Part shown: positions 1-8,481 of the stretch, in pieces | Layout of the letters: the number at the start of each line of letters is the position of its first letter | How positions within the stretch are numbered: position 1 is the stretch's first letter | NCBI GenBank assembly: GCA_028868335.1 | Contig: JAGWUU010000035.1 | Coordinates: 1-16,333, forward strand | DNA: 16,333 nucleotides | Reading direction: 5' to 3' | Origin: Sphingomonadales bacterium | GTDB lineage: Bacteria; Pseudomonadota; Alphaproteobacteria; Sphingomonadales; Sphingomonadaceae | Made by a program: the position numbers and the translations under genes | Notes under the pieces: generated by a model | Told to the model about the DNA's origin: nothing | The model's input: the letters and a program-made list of their open reading frames with translations, nothing else | The model's database searches: none

Positions 1-1
1 C

Positions 2-2134
2 GACAAAATCGCCGCGAAAGCAAAGGCCCTCGATCCGAGACTGGCCGACTCCCTGCCGACAGTGTTCGACCTGTGCGGGTTTCCCGATCCGGACAATCCC
101 GCTCCGCCGCTCGATCCGGAAGCGCGTTTGCGTCAATTGATCGCGCTGCTGCGCCACCTGATCAAACTCGACGGCGCGGCGCGACCAAGCGTGTTGATCG
201 TCGAGGATCTGCACTGGATCGACGATGCCACGGCCCGCGTACTCGAGCAGCTCGCTTACGGGTTGGAGGGCCTCAAGAACCTGATGCTGTTCAACTACCG
301 GCCGGAATTCCGCGCCACCTGGATGCAGAACAGCAATTGCCGCCAGATCACCCTTTCCCCCTTGGGTGACGAGGCGATCGGGGGGCTGCTCGACGACCTG
401 CTTGGCGACGATCCCAGCCTTGGCGTTCTTGCAACGCCGATTGCCGCGCTGACCAAGGGCAATCCCTATTTCGTCGAGGAGATCGTCCAGACCTTGGCCG
501 AAACCGGCACCATTGCTGGTGAACGGGGGGCCTATCGTCTTGTCGGAAAGTTCGATCATCTCGAAATTCCGCCGACCGTAAGAGCCGTCGTGGCTGCGCG
601 CATTGACCGCCTGCCGCAACAGGCGCGCCATGTCCTGCAATATGCCGCTGTGATGGGGATGACATTTTCCGAAGCGCTGTTGGCCGAAACCGCCGGACTA
701 GCTCCTGCCGAACTCATGGAGGTCCTGAGCCTGCTGCGGCGCAACGAATTTATCGTCGAACAGTCCGCATTCCCCACGGTGGAATACGCATTCAAACACC
801 CGCTTACGCTTGAAATGGCCCAGGCCAGCCTGGTCAGGGTCGATCGCCGCAAGTTGCACCGCACCGTCGCCGAAGCGCTGGAGCGTCAAGAATCCGGGCG
901 CCTCGATGAACTTGCCGGAACGCTCGCCTCACACTGGGAACAAGCTGGCGAACCAATGGCCGCTGCGCGTTACCACCGGCGCGCTGCCATGCGGGTGGTC
1001 CGCACCGATTTTCCGACCTGCGCGTGGCATTGGCAGAAGGTTCGCGAACTCGCGCGTGAAAACCTTTCCAAGCCAGATGATTACGAGCTGATCTTTAATG
1101 CCTATATAAACCTGCTCAACTTCAACTACCGCATCGGCAGCGACATCGAGGCGGCCCGCGAAGTGTTGTCCGAAGGCGATGCCCTGGCCTCCGGGATTGG
1201 AGACCAATCCCTGCGCCTGACGCTGGCCTTGTGCTTTTCCCGGGCCGTCTGCGCGGCTGGCGACGCCGAGGAATACCATCGGCAGGCAGAGGCGAACTAT
1301 CGCACGGCATTTGCCGAGGACATGCCGCACCTTCGCCCCTTGGCCGCGGTACTCTACTGCGATTCGCTCGCTCACTCAGCGCGAAACGTTCAGGGGCTTG
1401 CCGAGGCCGACAAGGCTGCGGCTACCTGGCCCGCCGACCTGCAACGCGGTTACTGGATCAGTGGAAACAACCCCCACACCTTCTTTACCTTCATCGGCGG
1501 CATCTACCTTACCTGGCTGGGGCGGCAGGAAGAAGCGCGCGAGCGGCTTGAGAAGGCGCGCGATGCCGCCAAGGTTGACGAAACGCCCGAGGTCGTCGGA
1601 TGGTGCGGCTATGGGCTGACGCAGGTTTATGCCCGATTGAAAGACGGCGCGGCAGCGTTGCGCGAAGCTGAAAAGGTTGCGGAAATCAGCGAGCGCCTCG
1701 GATCGCCTCTGCTGGTGCTTTATCGTCACCTTTGCTTCGCAATGGCTTACCGTTCGCTTGGCCGCCCGGCTGACGCGATTCCCGAGGCGGAAGCGGCCGT
1801 AAAAGTTGTCGAACATACCGAAAAGCACTGGGGCGGTGGCGCCCGCGCCCAACTCGCCTGGGCGCTGATCGAAGCGGGCCGAGCCGACCAGGCGCTCGAT
1901 GTTGCGCGCCAAGCGATCGCGGCTTCGGAACGCTCAGGCACGGCGCATTTCGAGGCGCTGGCCCTTGGTGCGCTCGCCGTGGCGCTCGGCCAGACGAGCG
2001 GAGACAGCGCCAGCGACGAGATCGAGCGGCTGTTTGCGCGCGTCGAGGAACGGATCGCCAGCGGCGCGGCCGGATCTCTTGTCGGCAGGCTGGACTCCTG
2101 GCGTGCCGCCGCCACCGCATCGCGCGCGGCTTGA
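2..2134 (+). CDS. AAA-type regulatory ATPase with TPR-like C-terminal region, adenylate-cyclase-associated type (5' partial)
   Basis: The frame is open from the left edge (first full codon at base 2), so the true start and probably an N-terminal domain lie outside the window. A GTG at 62 is only an internal codon. What is seen: a Walker B-like strand VLIVEDLHWIDD (bases 191-226), then GNPYFVEE (about 460-483) and FKHPLTLEMA (about 791-820). These three motifs in this order are characteristic of the ATPase part of multidomain proteins with a class III nucleotide cyclase domain, an AAA_16-like ATPase and TPR repeats; the Walker A would be upstream. The last ~400 residues are Ala/Leu/Glu-rich helical pairs consistent with TPRs. 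By family, such proteins are cytoplasmic signalling or regulatory NTPases. Whether a cyclase or DNA-binding domain sits at the missing N-terminus cannot be told. The gene converges on the acyl-CoA dehydrogenase operon, with stop codons six bases apart. Confidence 0.8.
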   Translation, partial: DKIAAKAKALDPRLADSLPTVFDLCGFPDPDNPAPPLDPEARLRQLIALLRHLIKLDGAARPSVLIVEDLHWIDDATARVLEQLAYGLEGLKNLMLFNYRPEFRATWMQNSNCRQITLSPLGDEAIGGLLDDLLGDDPSLGVLATPIAALTKGNPYFVEEIVQTLAETGTIAGERGAYRLVGKFDHLEIPPTVRAVVAARIDRLPQQARHVLQYAAVMGMTFSEALLAETAGLAPAELMEVLSLLRRNEFIVEQSAFPTVEYAFKHPLTLEMAQASLVRVDRRKLHRTVAEALERQESGRLDELAGTLASHWEQAGEPMAAARYHRRAAMRVVRTDFPTCAWHWQKVRELARENLSKPDDYELIFNAYINLLNFNYRIGSDIEAAREVLSEGDALASGIGDQSLRLTLALCFSRAVCAAGDAEEYHRQAEANYRTAFAEDMPHLRPLAAVLYCDSLAHSARNVQGLAEADKAAATWPADLQRGYWISGNNPHTFFTFIGGIYLTWLGRQEEARERLEKARDAAKVDETPEVVGWCGYGLTQVYARLKDGAAALREAEKVAEISERLGSPLLVLYRHLCFAMAYRSLGRPADAIPEAEAAVKVVEHTEKHWGGGARAQLAWALIEAGRADQALDVARQAIAASERSGTAHFEALALGALAVALGQTSGDSASDEIERLFARVEERIASGAAGSLVGRLDSWRAAATASRAA

Positions 2135-2154
2135 ACGGCATCAGTAGCTGCGCG
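2123..2154. terminator. candidate bidirectional hairpin spanning two convergent stop codons
   Basis: CGCGCGGCT (2123-2131) can pair with AGCTGCGCG (2146-2154), giving nine base pairs, one of them G-U in the + strand RNA. The 14-base loop holds both stop codons: TGA of the + strand ATPase gene (2132-2134) and the TGA of the - strand dehydrogenase gene (2141-2143). The position between convergent genes with no other spacer suits transcription termination, but there is no U-tract on either side, so it is not a classical intrinsic terminator. In a GC-rich genome such a stem could arise by chance. Confidence 0.3.
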
Positions 2155-3298
2155 GCAGACCCAGGACGTGCTCCGCCAGATATGACAGGATCAGGTTGGT
2201 ACTGATCGGCGCCACCGTATATAGCCGCGCCTCGCGGAACTTGCGTTCCACATCGTATTCCTCGGCGAAACCGAAGCCGCCGTGGGTCTGGACGCACATG
2301 TCGGCCGCGGCCCAGCTTGCCTCGCTGGCCAGGAGCTTGGCCATGTTGGCCTCCGCCCCCGGGTTGCCGCCCTGATCGTAGGCCCGCGCTGCGTGATGAA
2401 CCATCAGTTCGGCGGCGCACATCTGGGCGTAGCAGCGGGCGATCGGGAATTGCACGCCCTGGTTCTTGCCGATCGGCCGCGAAAAGACGCTGCGATCCTT
2501 GGCGTAGTCGGTTGCCCTGGCGATGAACCACTTGGCATCGCCGACGCACTCCGCCGCGATCAGGATCCTTTCGGCGTTCATGCCCGACAGGATGTAGCGA
2601 AAGCCCTTCCCCTCCTCGCCGATCAGGCTGCTGGCCGGGATGCGCAGATCGTCGAAGAATACCTCGGTGGTCGAATGGTTCATCATCGTGCGGATCGGCT
2701 TGATCGTCAGGCCGTTCCCAACCGCCTTGCGCATGTCGACCAGAAAGATCGACAGCCCGTCGGTCTTGCTCTTGACCTGATCGCGCGGCGTGGTGCGGGC
2801 GAGCAGAAGCATCAGGTCGGAATGTTCGGCCCGACTGGTCCAGATCTTCTGGCCATTGACGACATAGTGATCGCCTTCCAGGCTTGCCACGGTTCGCAGG
2901 CTGAGAGTGTCGGTGCCGCTGGTCGGCTCGGACACCCCAAACGCCTGAAGTCGCAATTCGCCTGATGCGATGCCGGGGAGGTACGCGGCCTTCTGCTCGG
3001 CAGAGCCGTAACGCAACAAGGTGTTCATGATGTACATCTGCGCGTGGGCGCTGGCGCCATTGCAGCCGGATGCCTGGATTTCCTCCATGATCACCGCCGC
3101 CGCATCGAGCTTGAGGCCCGAGCCGCCGAATTCCTCGGGGATCAGCGCAGCGAGGAATCCGGCACGGGTCAGCGCATCGACAAACTCGCCGGGATAGGCC
3201 CGCTCACGGTCCTTCTCGCGCCAGTATTCTCCAGGGAACTCCGCGCACAACGCCTGCACGGCGCGGCGGATTTCGGTCAGGTCTTCGGCTTCGCTCAT
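2141..3298 (-). CDS. acyl-CoA dehydrogenase family protein (third gene of operon)
   Basis: A 385-residue FAD enzyme expected to oxidise an acyl-CoA to its 2,3-enoyl-CoA in the cytoplasm. Seen: IPEEFGGSG (53-61), the flavin/substrate loop FGVSEPTSGTD (120-130), KIWTS (151-155), a C-terminal helical domain with RSVFSRPIGKNQ (269-280) and THGGFGFAEEY (338-348). A Glu at 243 (in NAERI) matches the isovaleryl-CoA dehydrogenase-type catalytic base. The MCAD-type position in the last helix reads VAPIST, with Pro364 where Glu would stand, so the base is probably Glu243. The ATG at 3298 is chosen because it makes a 4-base ATGA overlap with the upstream gene. A longer reading from 3445 adds 49 residues lying inside that gene and unlike any dehydrogenase N-terminus. 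Substrate unknown; branched or cyclic acyl-CoA is a reasonable guess. Confidence 0.9.
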   Translation of the reverse strand: MSEAEDLTEIRRAVQALCAEFPGEYWREKDRERAYPGEFVDALTRAGFLAALIPEEFGGSGLKLDAAAVIMEEIQASGCNGASAHAQMYIMNTLLRYGSAEQKAAYLPGIASGELRLQAFGVSEPTSGTDTLSLRTVASLEGDHYVVNGQKIWTSRAEHSDLMLLLARTTPRDQVKSKTDGLSIFLVDMRKAVGNGLTIKPIRTMMNHSTTEVFFDDLRIPASSLIGEEGKGFRYILSGMNAERILIAAECVGDAKWFIARATDYAKDRSVFSRPIGKNQGVQFPIARCYAQMCAAELMVHHAARAYDQGGNPGAEANMAKLLASEASWAAADMCVQTHGGFGFAEEYDVERKFREARLYTVAPISTNLILSYLAEHVLGLPRSY

Positions 3299-4500
3299 GC
3301 CGGAATTCGGTTGAACGGCACGCCCTTGTCGGGGCGATGGTCCTGCGGCAGGCCAAGGATCTTTTCGGCAATAGTGTTGAGCAGCACCTCGTCCGAGCCA
3401 CCGGCGATGCGCCCGGTCGGCGCGTTGAGCCAGCTTGTCCCCCAATCGGTCTTGACGAAGGCGTGCGGATCGAACTCCAGGCCAGCGTTCCCCTTGATGT
3501 CCATGGCCAGTTCCGACAGCTTCTGGCGGCTGCGCACGGCGACGAGCTTTTGCAGCGAGCCTTCCGGCCCCGGCTGCATCCCGGCTTGCATCATCAGGAA
3601 GGCGCGTTTGGTGATCGAATCGAGTCCGGCGCGCATCGCGTGATTTCGCGCGATGGCCGAGCGGATGCGGCCATCCTCGATCGCGGGCCTGCCGTTGATC
3701 TCCACCTCTTGCGCAAGCTTGACGAACTCATCGAGGTGCGGGCCGAACCCGGCGCTGTCGGTCGCGATGTAGCGCTCGATCATCAACGTGTGCAGCGCGA
3801 CGCCAAAGCCGCCGCCAACCTCGCCAAGGCGTTGCTCGTCTTCAAGCCGAACGTCATCGAAGAACACCTCGTTGACGTGGCTGTCCCCACCGGCCAGCTT
3901 GATCGGGCGGACTTCCACCCCCGGAGCCTTCATGTCGATCCAGAAGTAGGTCAGCCCCTTGTGCTTTTCGACCGTGGGATCGGAGCGGGTGACGATAACG
4001 CCGTAGTCGCAGTATTGCGCCCAGCTCGTCCAGATCTTCTGGCCGTTCATCCGCCAGCCGTTGCCGTCAGGCTCAACCCGGGTACGCAGCGCTGCCAGAT
4101 CCGAGCCGCCGGAGGGTTCGGAGAACATCTGGCACCAGATCTCCTCGCCTCGCAGCGCCTTGATCACGCGCTCCTTCACGAAGGCCTTGTCCTGGCAATA
4201 GTGGATCATGATTGGCACGGGCATGCCCAGTGAAATGCCGAAGAACTGCACCGGCATGCCGAACTGCATTTCCTCCCCATCGAAGGCGATCTTGTGCATG
4301 TTGGTAAGACCCTGGCCGCCGATTGCGGTCGGCCAGTTGATCCCACCGAACCCCGCGTCATGGCGTGCCGCCATGTATTCGCGGCCCAGCGCCAGATCCT
4401 GCTCCACGGTGTTCCCGGCCCGCGCATCACGGGCATATTTCGGAGCCATCCCTTCAAGGAACGCGCGAGCCTTCGACCGGAACGCTTCGATGTCATTCAT
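3295..4500 (-). CDS. acyl-CoA dehydrogenase family protein, catalytic-type subunit (second gene of operon)
   Basis: A 401-residue acyl-CoA dehydrogenase. Seen: an N-terminal helical domain with INWPTAIGGQG (54-64), MFSEPSGGSD (125-134) for flavin and substrate contact, KIWTSWAQYCD (155-165), FWIDM (186-190), and a Glu at 242 (in LMIERYI) at the isovaleryl-CoA dehydrogenase-type catalytic site. The C-terminal RIAGGSDEVLLNTIAEKILG has Gly367 where MCAD carries its catalytic Glu, so Glu242 is the likely base. The start overlaps the stop of the upstream dehydrogenase (TCAT on the + strand at 4497-4500), which implies translational coupling and probably a shared complex. By family, adjacent dehydrogenase pairs of this shape (for example the mycobacterial steroid FadE26/27 and FadE28/29 pairs) form alpha2beta2 heterotetramers. 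Pairing with the neighbour at 4497-5591 is inference. Confidence 0.9.
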   Translation of the reverse strand: MNDIEAFRSKARAFLEGMAPKYARDARAGNTVEQDLALGREYMAARHDAGFGGINWPTAIGGQGLTNMHKIAFDGEEMQFGMPVQFFGISLGMPVPIMIHYCQDKAFVKERVIKALRGEEIWCQMFSEPSGGSDLAALRTRVEPDGNGWRMNGQKIWTSWAQYCDYGVIVTRSDPTVEKHKGLTYFWIDMKAPGVEVRPIKLAGGDSHVNEVFFDDVRLEDEQRLGEVGGGFGVALHTLMIERYIATDSAGFGPHLDEFVKLAQEVEINGRPAIEDGRIRSAIARNHAMRAGLDSITKRAFLMMQAGMQPGPEGSLQKLVAVRSRQKLSELAMDIKGNAGLEFDPHAFVKTDWGTSWLNAPTGRIAGGSDEVLLNTIAEKILGLPQDHRPDKGVPFNRIPA

Positions 4501-5591
4501 GCCGCTTCTCCGATCAATTGGCTCACCAGCAGGTCTTCCCAGAACAGCAGGCTACCCTGCTCCACCGCCAGACTGCGGGCTCGACGCATGTGAAGGTGCA
4601 AGCCCAGCTCCCAGGTCACGCCGATCCCGCCGTGGATCTGGATGCAATCGCGCGCGTTGGTGTCATAGGCCTCGGTCGCGGAAATCCGCGCATCGGCCGC
4701 CGCGATCAGAAAGCCAGGCAACCCTTCGCTCGCCGCGGCGTGGATGCAATTGGCGCGGGCGATCTCGACGAGACCGTACATCTCCGCGATGCGGTGCTTG
4801 ATAGATTGGAAGGCCGCGATTGGCTGGCCGAACGCCTTGCGTGTCACGGCATAGTCGCGAGCAATGTTGACCAGCGCCTCGGCCCCGCCGACCTGTTCGT
4901 GCGCGGTAACGACAGCCATGCGTGCAAGCGTTTCCAGCGCAAGAATGCGCGCGCCCTCGCCCTGGGCAAGAACGGCTGCGTCGGTTCCGGTGAAGGTAAG
5001 ATCGGCGTGGAGTCTGCTGTTGTCGTAGCTGCTCACCGCGCGGCGCTGGACGGAAGCGAGGTCCGCGAGCGCCAGAACCGGCGAGCCGTCCGCCTGCGCC
5101 CAGACAAGCGCGACGTCGGCCGTGAGGCCGCCCGGCACGGCAGGCTTGGTTCCGATCAACTTGCCATCAGCGAAGGCGACGGCGGATTGCGGAGGCAGGA
5201 TCGCGTTGCCCTCTGCGAGAGCGACCGCCGCCACAGCTTCGCCCGATGCGAGCCTGGGCAGCCAGATGGACTGAAGGTCCTTTTTGCCGCTGCCGAGCAG
5301 CGCGCTGGACAAGCCATAGTCCGCCGTCAGGAATGGCGCGCCCGAGGTGGCTGCTCCGGCCGCCTGGGCCACAAGACCAAGTTCGGTAAGGCCAAGGCCA
5401 AGCCCGCCAAATTCCTCGGGGATGGCCAACGCCGTCCAGCCTTGCTCGACCGCGGTGTCCCAGAACGGCTTGTCGTGTTCACCTACCCGCTCGAGCAGGC
5501 CAAGCAGCCGGTCCTTCGACATGCGGGCATCCAGCACACGGCGGGATTCGGTGGCGATGGCCTGCTGGCCTTCGTCGTACAGGATCGACAT
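4497..5591 (-). CDS. acyl-CoA dehydrogenase family protein, possibly non-catalytic partner subunit (first gene of operon)
   Basis: A 364-residue acyl-CoA dehydrogenase-like protein. Seen: IPEEFGGLGLGLTE (57-70), the flavin-binding stretch RKAFGQPIAAFQSIKH (251-266) and IQIHGGIGVTWE (317-328). The usual SEPxxGSD loop is degenerate here (ALAEGNAILPP, 124-134). By ungapped alignment with the downstream enzyme, the catalytic Glu position is Met225, and the MCAD-type position is Gln345 (with Glu344 beside it). It may therefore contribute flavin binding and structure rather than the catalytic base, as in one half of heterotetrameric steroid dehydrogenases. The ATG at 5591 is preferred: GGGAGAG lies 8 bases upstream on the coding strand. 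An in-frame start at 5645 would place the operator inside the gene. It is the promoter-proximal gene of the three-gene operon. Confidence 0.88.
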   Translation of the reverse strand: MSILYDEGQQAIATESRRVLDARMSKDRLLGLLERVGEHDKPFWDTAVEQGWTALAIPEEFGGLGLGLTELGLVAQAAGAATSGAPFLTADYGLSSALLGSGKKDLQSIWLPRLASGEAVAAVALAEGNAILPPQSAVAFADGKLIGTKPAVPGGLTADVALVWAQADGSPVLALADLASVQRRAVSSYDNSRLHADLTFTGTDAAVLAQGEGARILALETLARMAVVTAHEQVGGAEALVNIARDYAVTRKAFGQPIAAFQSIKHRIAEMYGLVEIARANCIHAAASEGLPGFLIAAADARISATEAYDTNARDCIQIHGGIGVTWELGLHLHMRRARSLAVEQGSLLFWEDLLVSQLIGEAA

Positions 5592-5619
5592 GAACGATTC
5601 TCTCCCTTTGCTGCGCTGG

Positions 5620-5637
5620 TTTAACTGATCGATTAAA
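5620..5637. promoter_or_regulatory. palindromic operator upstream of the acyl-CoA dehydrogenase operon
   Basis: TTTAACTG-AT-CGATTAAA is an imperfect 8-2-8 inverted repeat, lying 28 bases before the ATG at 5591. On the coding strand it reads TTTAATCG-AT-CAGTTAAA. It matches a second site at 15671-15688 at 14 of 18 positions in the same orientation and at a similar distance from a start codon. A further small palindrome CGATT-AAA-AATCG (5630-5642) overlaps it. The size and symmetry suit a TetR-family dimer; no such regulator gene is in the window. The site also lies about 100 bases upstream of the divergent DUF3604 gene and might affect it. Confidence 0.6.
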
Positions 5638-5664
5638 AATCGCAACGCCCCTTCGCGCTACCGG

Positions 5665-5692
5665 TTGACGGCAGCGCATCGCGTGGCATTGT
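5665..5692 (+). promoter_or_regulatory. possible sigma-70-like promoter for the rightward operon
   Basis: TTGACG at 5665-5670 and CATTGT at 5687-5692 are separated by 16 bases, about 46 bases before the ATG at 5739. The -35 is good and the -10 poor (three of six consensus bases). This is the only plausible pair I see in the 147-base divergent intergenic region (5592-5738), which otherwise holds the operator at 5620-5637 and the two ribosome-binding sites. Confidence 0.25.
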
Positions 5693-5738
5693 GACGCATT
5701 GCCAAGTGAAACCGAATAACGGGCGAAGGGAGCAGGAC

Positions 5739-7634
5739 ATGAGGGCAAGGTTACTATTTACCGCGACACTGCTGGCCGGAACCACCCTGATTGCGGGATG
5801 CGACAAGGTTTCAAAAAGCTTCGCCAACGCCAGCGAGGAATCAGTCAAGGAAACTGCCTATCCCGAGCGGGTCTATTGGGGTGACACTCACCTGCACACT
5901 GCCAATTCCGTCGACGCATTCGGCTTCGGCAATCGCCTTGGCCCGGAAGAAGCCCTGCGCTTCGCCCGCGGCGAGGAAGTGACCAGCTCCACCGGGGTCA
6001 AGGCCAAGCTTGCGCACCCGCTCGACTTCCTGGTGATCACCGATCACGCGGAGGGGATGGGCTCGACCATGGCGCTCTACAACGCGCCACGGATCATGAT
6101 CAACGATCCCACGGTGCTGCGCTGGTACGACATGATGCACAAGGGCCCCGACGATTCGGTGAAGGCGATGGGCGAGATCCTCGAGGCGCGCGCCAAGGGC
6201 ACCCTGCCCCCCATGTTCCGCGATCCCAAGGCCAGCGCCGAACGTACGCACAATGTCTGGAACAGCTATCTCGACACGGTCGAGCGATACAACGAGCCGG
6301 GCAAGTTCACCGCCTTCATGGGATTTGAATACACTCTGATGCAGGGCGGCAACAATCTTCACCGCAATGTCATCTTCCGCGACGGCAAGGACAAGGTCGC
6401 GCAGATTGATCCGCTCGATCCGACCAACGAACTGACGCCGGACAAGCTGTGGGACTACATGGACTCCTACCAGGCAAAGACCGGGGGCAAGGTGCTGGCG
6501 ATCCCGCACAATTCCAACGTGTCGAACGGCCTGATGTTCATGATGACGGATGGCGGCGGCAAGCAAATGACCGCCGCATGGGCCAAGCGCCGCGCCGACC
6601 ACGAGCCGGTGGTGGAGGTGACGCAGATCAAGGGCGATAGCGAAGCCCACCCTTTCCTTTCGCCCAACGACGAATTCGCCGCCTATGGCAAGGCCGGTTG
6701 GGATATCGGCAACCTCATGCTGACCGAAAAAAAGAAACCCAGCATGTTCGCCGGGGAGTACGTTCGCGAGGCGTTGAAGCGCGGGTTGCTGCTTGAGCAG
6801 AAACTGGGCGTGAACCCGTACAAGTTCGGTATGGTCGGATCGACGGACAGCCACACGTCGCTGTCGACGGGTGACGAGAACAACTTCTTCGGCAAGCACT
6901 CGGGGGTTGAGCCCAGCCCACGTCGCGCAATGCTTCCGCAAAGCCTGGGCAGCGGGCCGGCGCGATTCGGCTGGCAATACCTGGCCGGCGGCTATGCCGG
7001 GGTCTGGGCCAAGGCAAACACCCGTGCCTCGATCTGGGACGCGATCGCGCGCCGCGAAGTCTATGGTACGACCGGGCCGCGCATGGTGGTGCGTTTCTTC
7101 GGTGGATGGGACTTCAAGGGCGATGATCTGAAGGGAGATTGGGTCAAGGCCGGTTATAGCCGCGGCGTGCCGATGGGCGGCAATCTTGCCCAGGGCAAGA
7201 ACGGTGCCCCCAGCTTCATCGTCTCGGCGCTCAAGGATCCCGATGGCGCGAACCTTGACCGGGTCCAGATCGTCAAAGGCTGGGTCGATAAGGGGGGTAC
7301 GCTGCACGAAAAGATCTTCAACGTCTCGTGGAGCGACATGGACAAGCGCAAGCAGGCTGGAGGCAAACTGCCGGCGGTCGGCGACACGGTCGATATGGCG
7401 ACGGCAACCTACAAGAATTCGATCGGCGCCCCGACACTCGCCACGGTCTGGACCGACCCCGAATTCGATCATTCTGTTCGCGCGTTCTACTACGTGCGCG
7501 TGCTGGAGATCCCGACGCCAAGTTGGCCAGCCTACGATGCGGTTCGCTACCACATCAAGCTTGGACCTGATGTGATTGCGAAAGCGCAGGAGCGAGCCTA
7601 CAGCTCGCCGATCTGGTACACCCCGGCAGGCTGA
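5739..7634 (+). CDS. DUF3604 domain lipoprotein, PHP-like putative metal-dependent hydrolase
   Basis: A 631-residue protein. The ATG at 5739 is preferred because GAAGGGAG precedes it and it gives a proper lipoprotein signal: MRAR, a hydrophobic stretch, then the lipobox IAGC with Cys21. It is probably anchored in the envelope. The DUF3604 region shows PHP-type metal ligand motifs: YWGDTHLHT (46-54), VITDHAEGMG (99-108), GFEYT (195-199), IPHNSN (255-260), a conserved Glu in VVEVTQIKGDSE (291-302) and GSTDSHTS (367-374). By family this fold suggests a metal-dependent phosphoesterase or related hydrolase; the substrate of DUF3604 proteins is not known to me. It is followed after 13 bases by a PPIase gene and then a HupE-like gene, suggesting an envelope module. 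It is the first gene of the rightward cluster. Confidence 0.88.
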   Translation: MRARLLFTATLLAGTTLIAGCDKVSKSFANASEESVKETAYPERVYWGDTHLHTANSVDAFGFGNRLGPEEALRFARGEEVTSSTGVKAKLAHPLDFLVITDHAEGMGSTMALYNAPRIMINDPTVLRWYDMMHKGPDDSVKAMGEILEARAKGTLPPMFRDPKASAERTHNVWNSYLDTVERYNEPGKFTAFMGFEYTLMQGGNNLHRNVIFRDGKDKVAQIDPLDPTNELTPDKLWDYMDSYQAKTGGKVLAIPHNSNVSNGLMFMMTDGGGKQMTAAWAKRRADHEPVVEVTQIKGDSEAHPFLSPNDEFAAYGKAGWDIGNLMLTEKKKPSMFAGEYVREALKRGLLLEQKLGVNPYKFGMVGSTDSHTSLSTGDENNFFGKHSGVEPSPRRAMLPQSLGSGPARFGWQYLAGGYAGVWAKANTRASIWDAIARREVYGTTGPRMVVRFFGGWDFKGDDLKGDWVKAGYSRGVPMGGNLAQGKNGAPSFIVSALKDPDGANLDRVQIVKGWVDKGGTLHEKIFNVSWSDMDKRKQAGGKLPAVGDTVDMATATYKNSIGAPTLATVWTDPEFDHSVRAFYYVRVLEIPTPSWPAYDAVRYHIKLGPDVIAKAQERAYSSPIWYTPAG

Positions 7635-7647
7635 GGATATTCATCGC

Positions 7648-8481
7648 ATGAACTGGCGCCAGCGCGCAGCCGCGTTGCTGCGCGAGCCTCTTGTGCAGTT
7701 TCTCGGCGCAGGCTTGCTTGTCTATGTGCTGTTGTCTGGCCGCGCCCCCGATCTTGGCGAGCGCAGGATCGTGGTCAACGAGGCGGTAGTCGGCCGCCTC
7801 GCGGCGCGCTGGTCGGACAACTATCGCCGTCCGCCCAACCCTGCGGAACTCGATGGGCTGATCAACGACTATGTGCGTGACCAGATCTACTATCGCGAAG
7901 CCTTGCGCCTCGGGCTCGACAAGGACGACGAAGTGGTGATGCGGCGAATGCGCAACAAGATGATCGCGCTCGCCACCAGCGAGGCCGAGGCGGCGACGCC
8001 GGGCGACAGCCAGCTGCAGGCACTGATCGACAAGGATCCGGCACGCTATGCCCCGGAGACGAAGCTGACCTTTAACCAGATCTATCTGGGGCAGGACAGC
8101 CCGGAACAGCGCCTTGCCGCCAGCCGTGTGCTGGGCAAACTGCAGGCCGGTGAGGATGACCGAAACCTCGGCCAGCCAATTCCCGTCCCTGCGAGCTTCA
8201 GCAAGGATCCGGCAAGCGACGTGGGCAGCGTGTTTGGCGATGAATTCGTGGGCGGCCTGCGCCGTGCGCCCATCGGAATCTGGTCGGGTCCGATTGTCTC
8301 GGGCTTCGGCCTGCATCTGGTCAGGGTGACGGAGCGTACCAGTTCTGCGACGCCCAAACTGGTGGACGTCCGCCAGGCCGTTGAGAACGACTGGCGCGCC
8401 GACGCGCGGCGCCGTGCGGAAGGCGATGGCTACAAACGCATCCTGAGCGGGTACGACGTGGTGATCGAGCAGCCGAAATGA
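7648..8481 (+). CDS. membrane-anchored parvulin-type peptidyl-prolyl cis-trans isomerase
   Basis: A 277-residue protein with one N-terminal membrane segment (about 15-30, LVQFLGAGLLVYVLLS) and a periplasmic remainder. Residues 40-110 form a SurA/PpiD-like helical chaperone region (VVNEAVVGRLAARW, then LINDYVRDQIYYREALRLGLDKDDEVV). From about 138 a degenerate PpiC domain begins (LTFNQIYLG), ending with SGFGLHLVRVTE (218-229), the typical final strand of a parvulin. The likely role is folding of an envelope protein, perhaps one of its neighbours. The ATG at 7648 starts right before the membrane segment; a longer reading from 7576 lies inside the DUF3604 gene. Its TGA overlaps the next gene's ATG (ATGA at 8478-8481). 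Confidence 0.85.
   Translation: MNWRQRAAALLREPLVQFLGAGLLVYVLLSGRAPDLGERRIVVNEAVVGRLAARWSDNYRRPPNPAELDGLINDYVRDQIYYREALRLGLDKDDEVVMRRMRNKMIALATSEAEAATPGDSQLQALIDKDPARYAPETKLTFNQIYLGQDSPEQRLAASRVLGKLQAGEDDRNLGQPIPVPASFSKDPASDVGSVFGDEFVGGLRRAPIGIWSGPIVSGFGLHLVRVTERTSSATPKLVDVRQAVENDWRADARRRAEGDGYKRILSGYDVVIEQPK

Noticed and set aside
3299..3445. 49-residue N-terminal extension of the third dehydrogenase
   Set aside because: It would overlap the upstream gene by about 150 bases and is low-complexity and basic; the ATGA-coupled start at 3298 fits family length.
4365..5624. 419-residue + strand frame opposite the first dehydrogenase
   Set aside because: Mirror of a well-supported dehydrogenase, no recognisable motif, no ribosome-binding site context.
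5592..5645. N-terminal extension MRFLIDQLNQ of the first dehydrogenase
   Set aside because: It would translate the palindromic operator and ignores the good Shine-Dalgarno before the ATG at 5591.
5841..7553. 570-residue open frame antisense to the DUF3604 gene
   Set aside because: It lies fully opposite a gene with clear lipobox and PHP motifs; long antisense frames are common in GC-rich DNA and the translation shows no recognisable domain.
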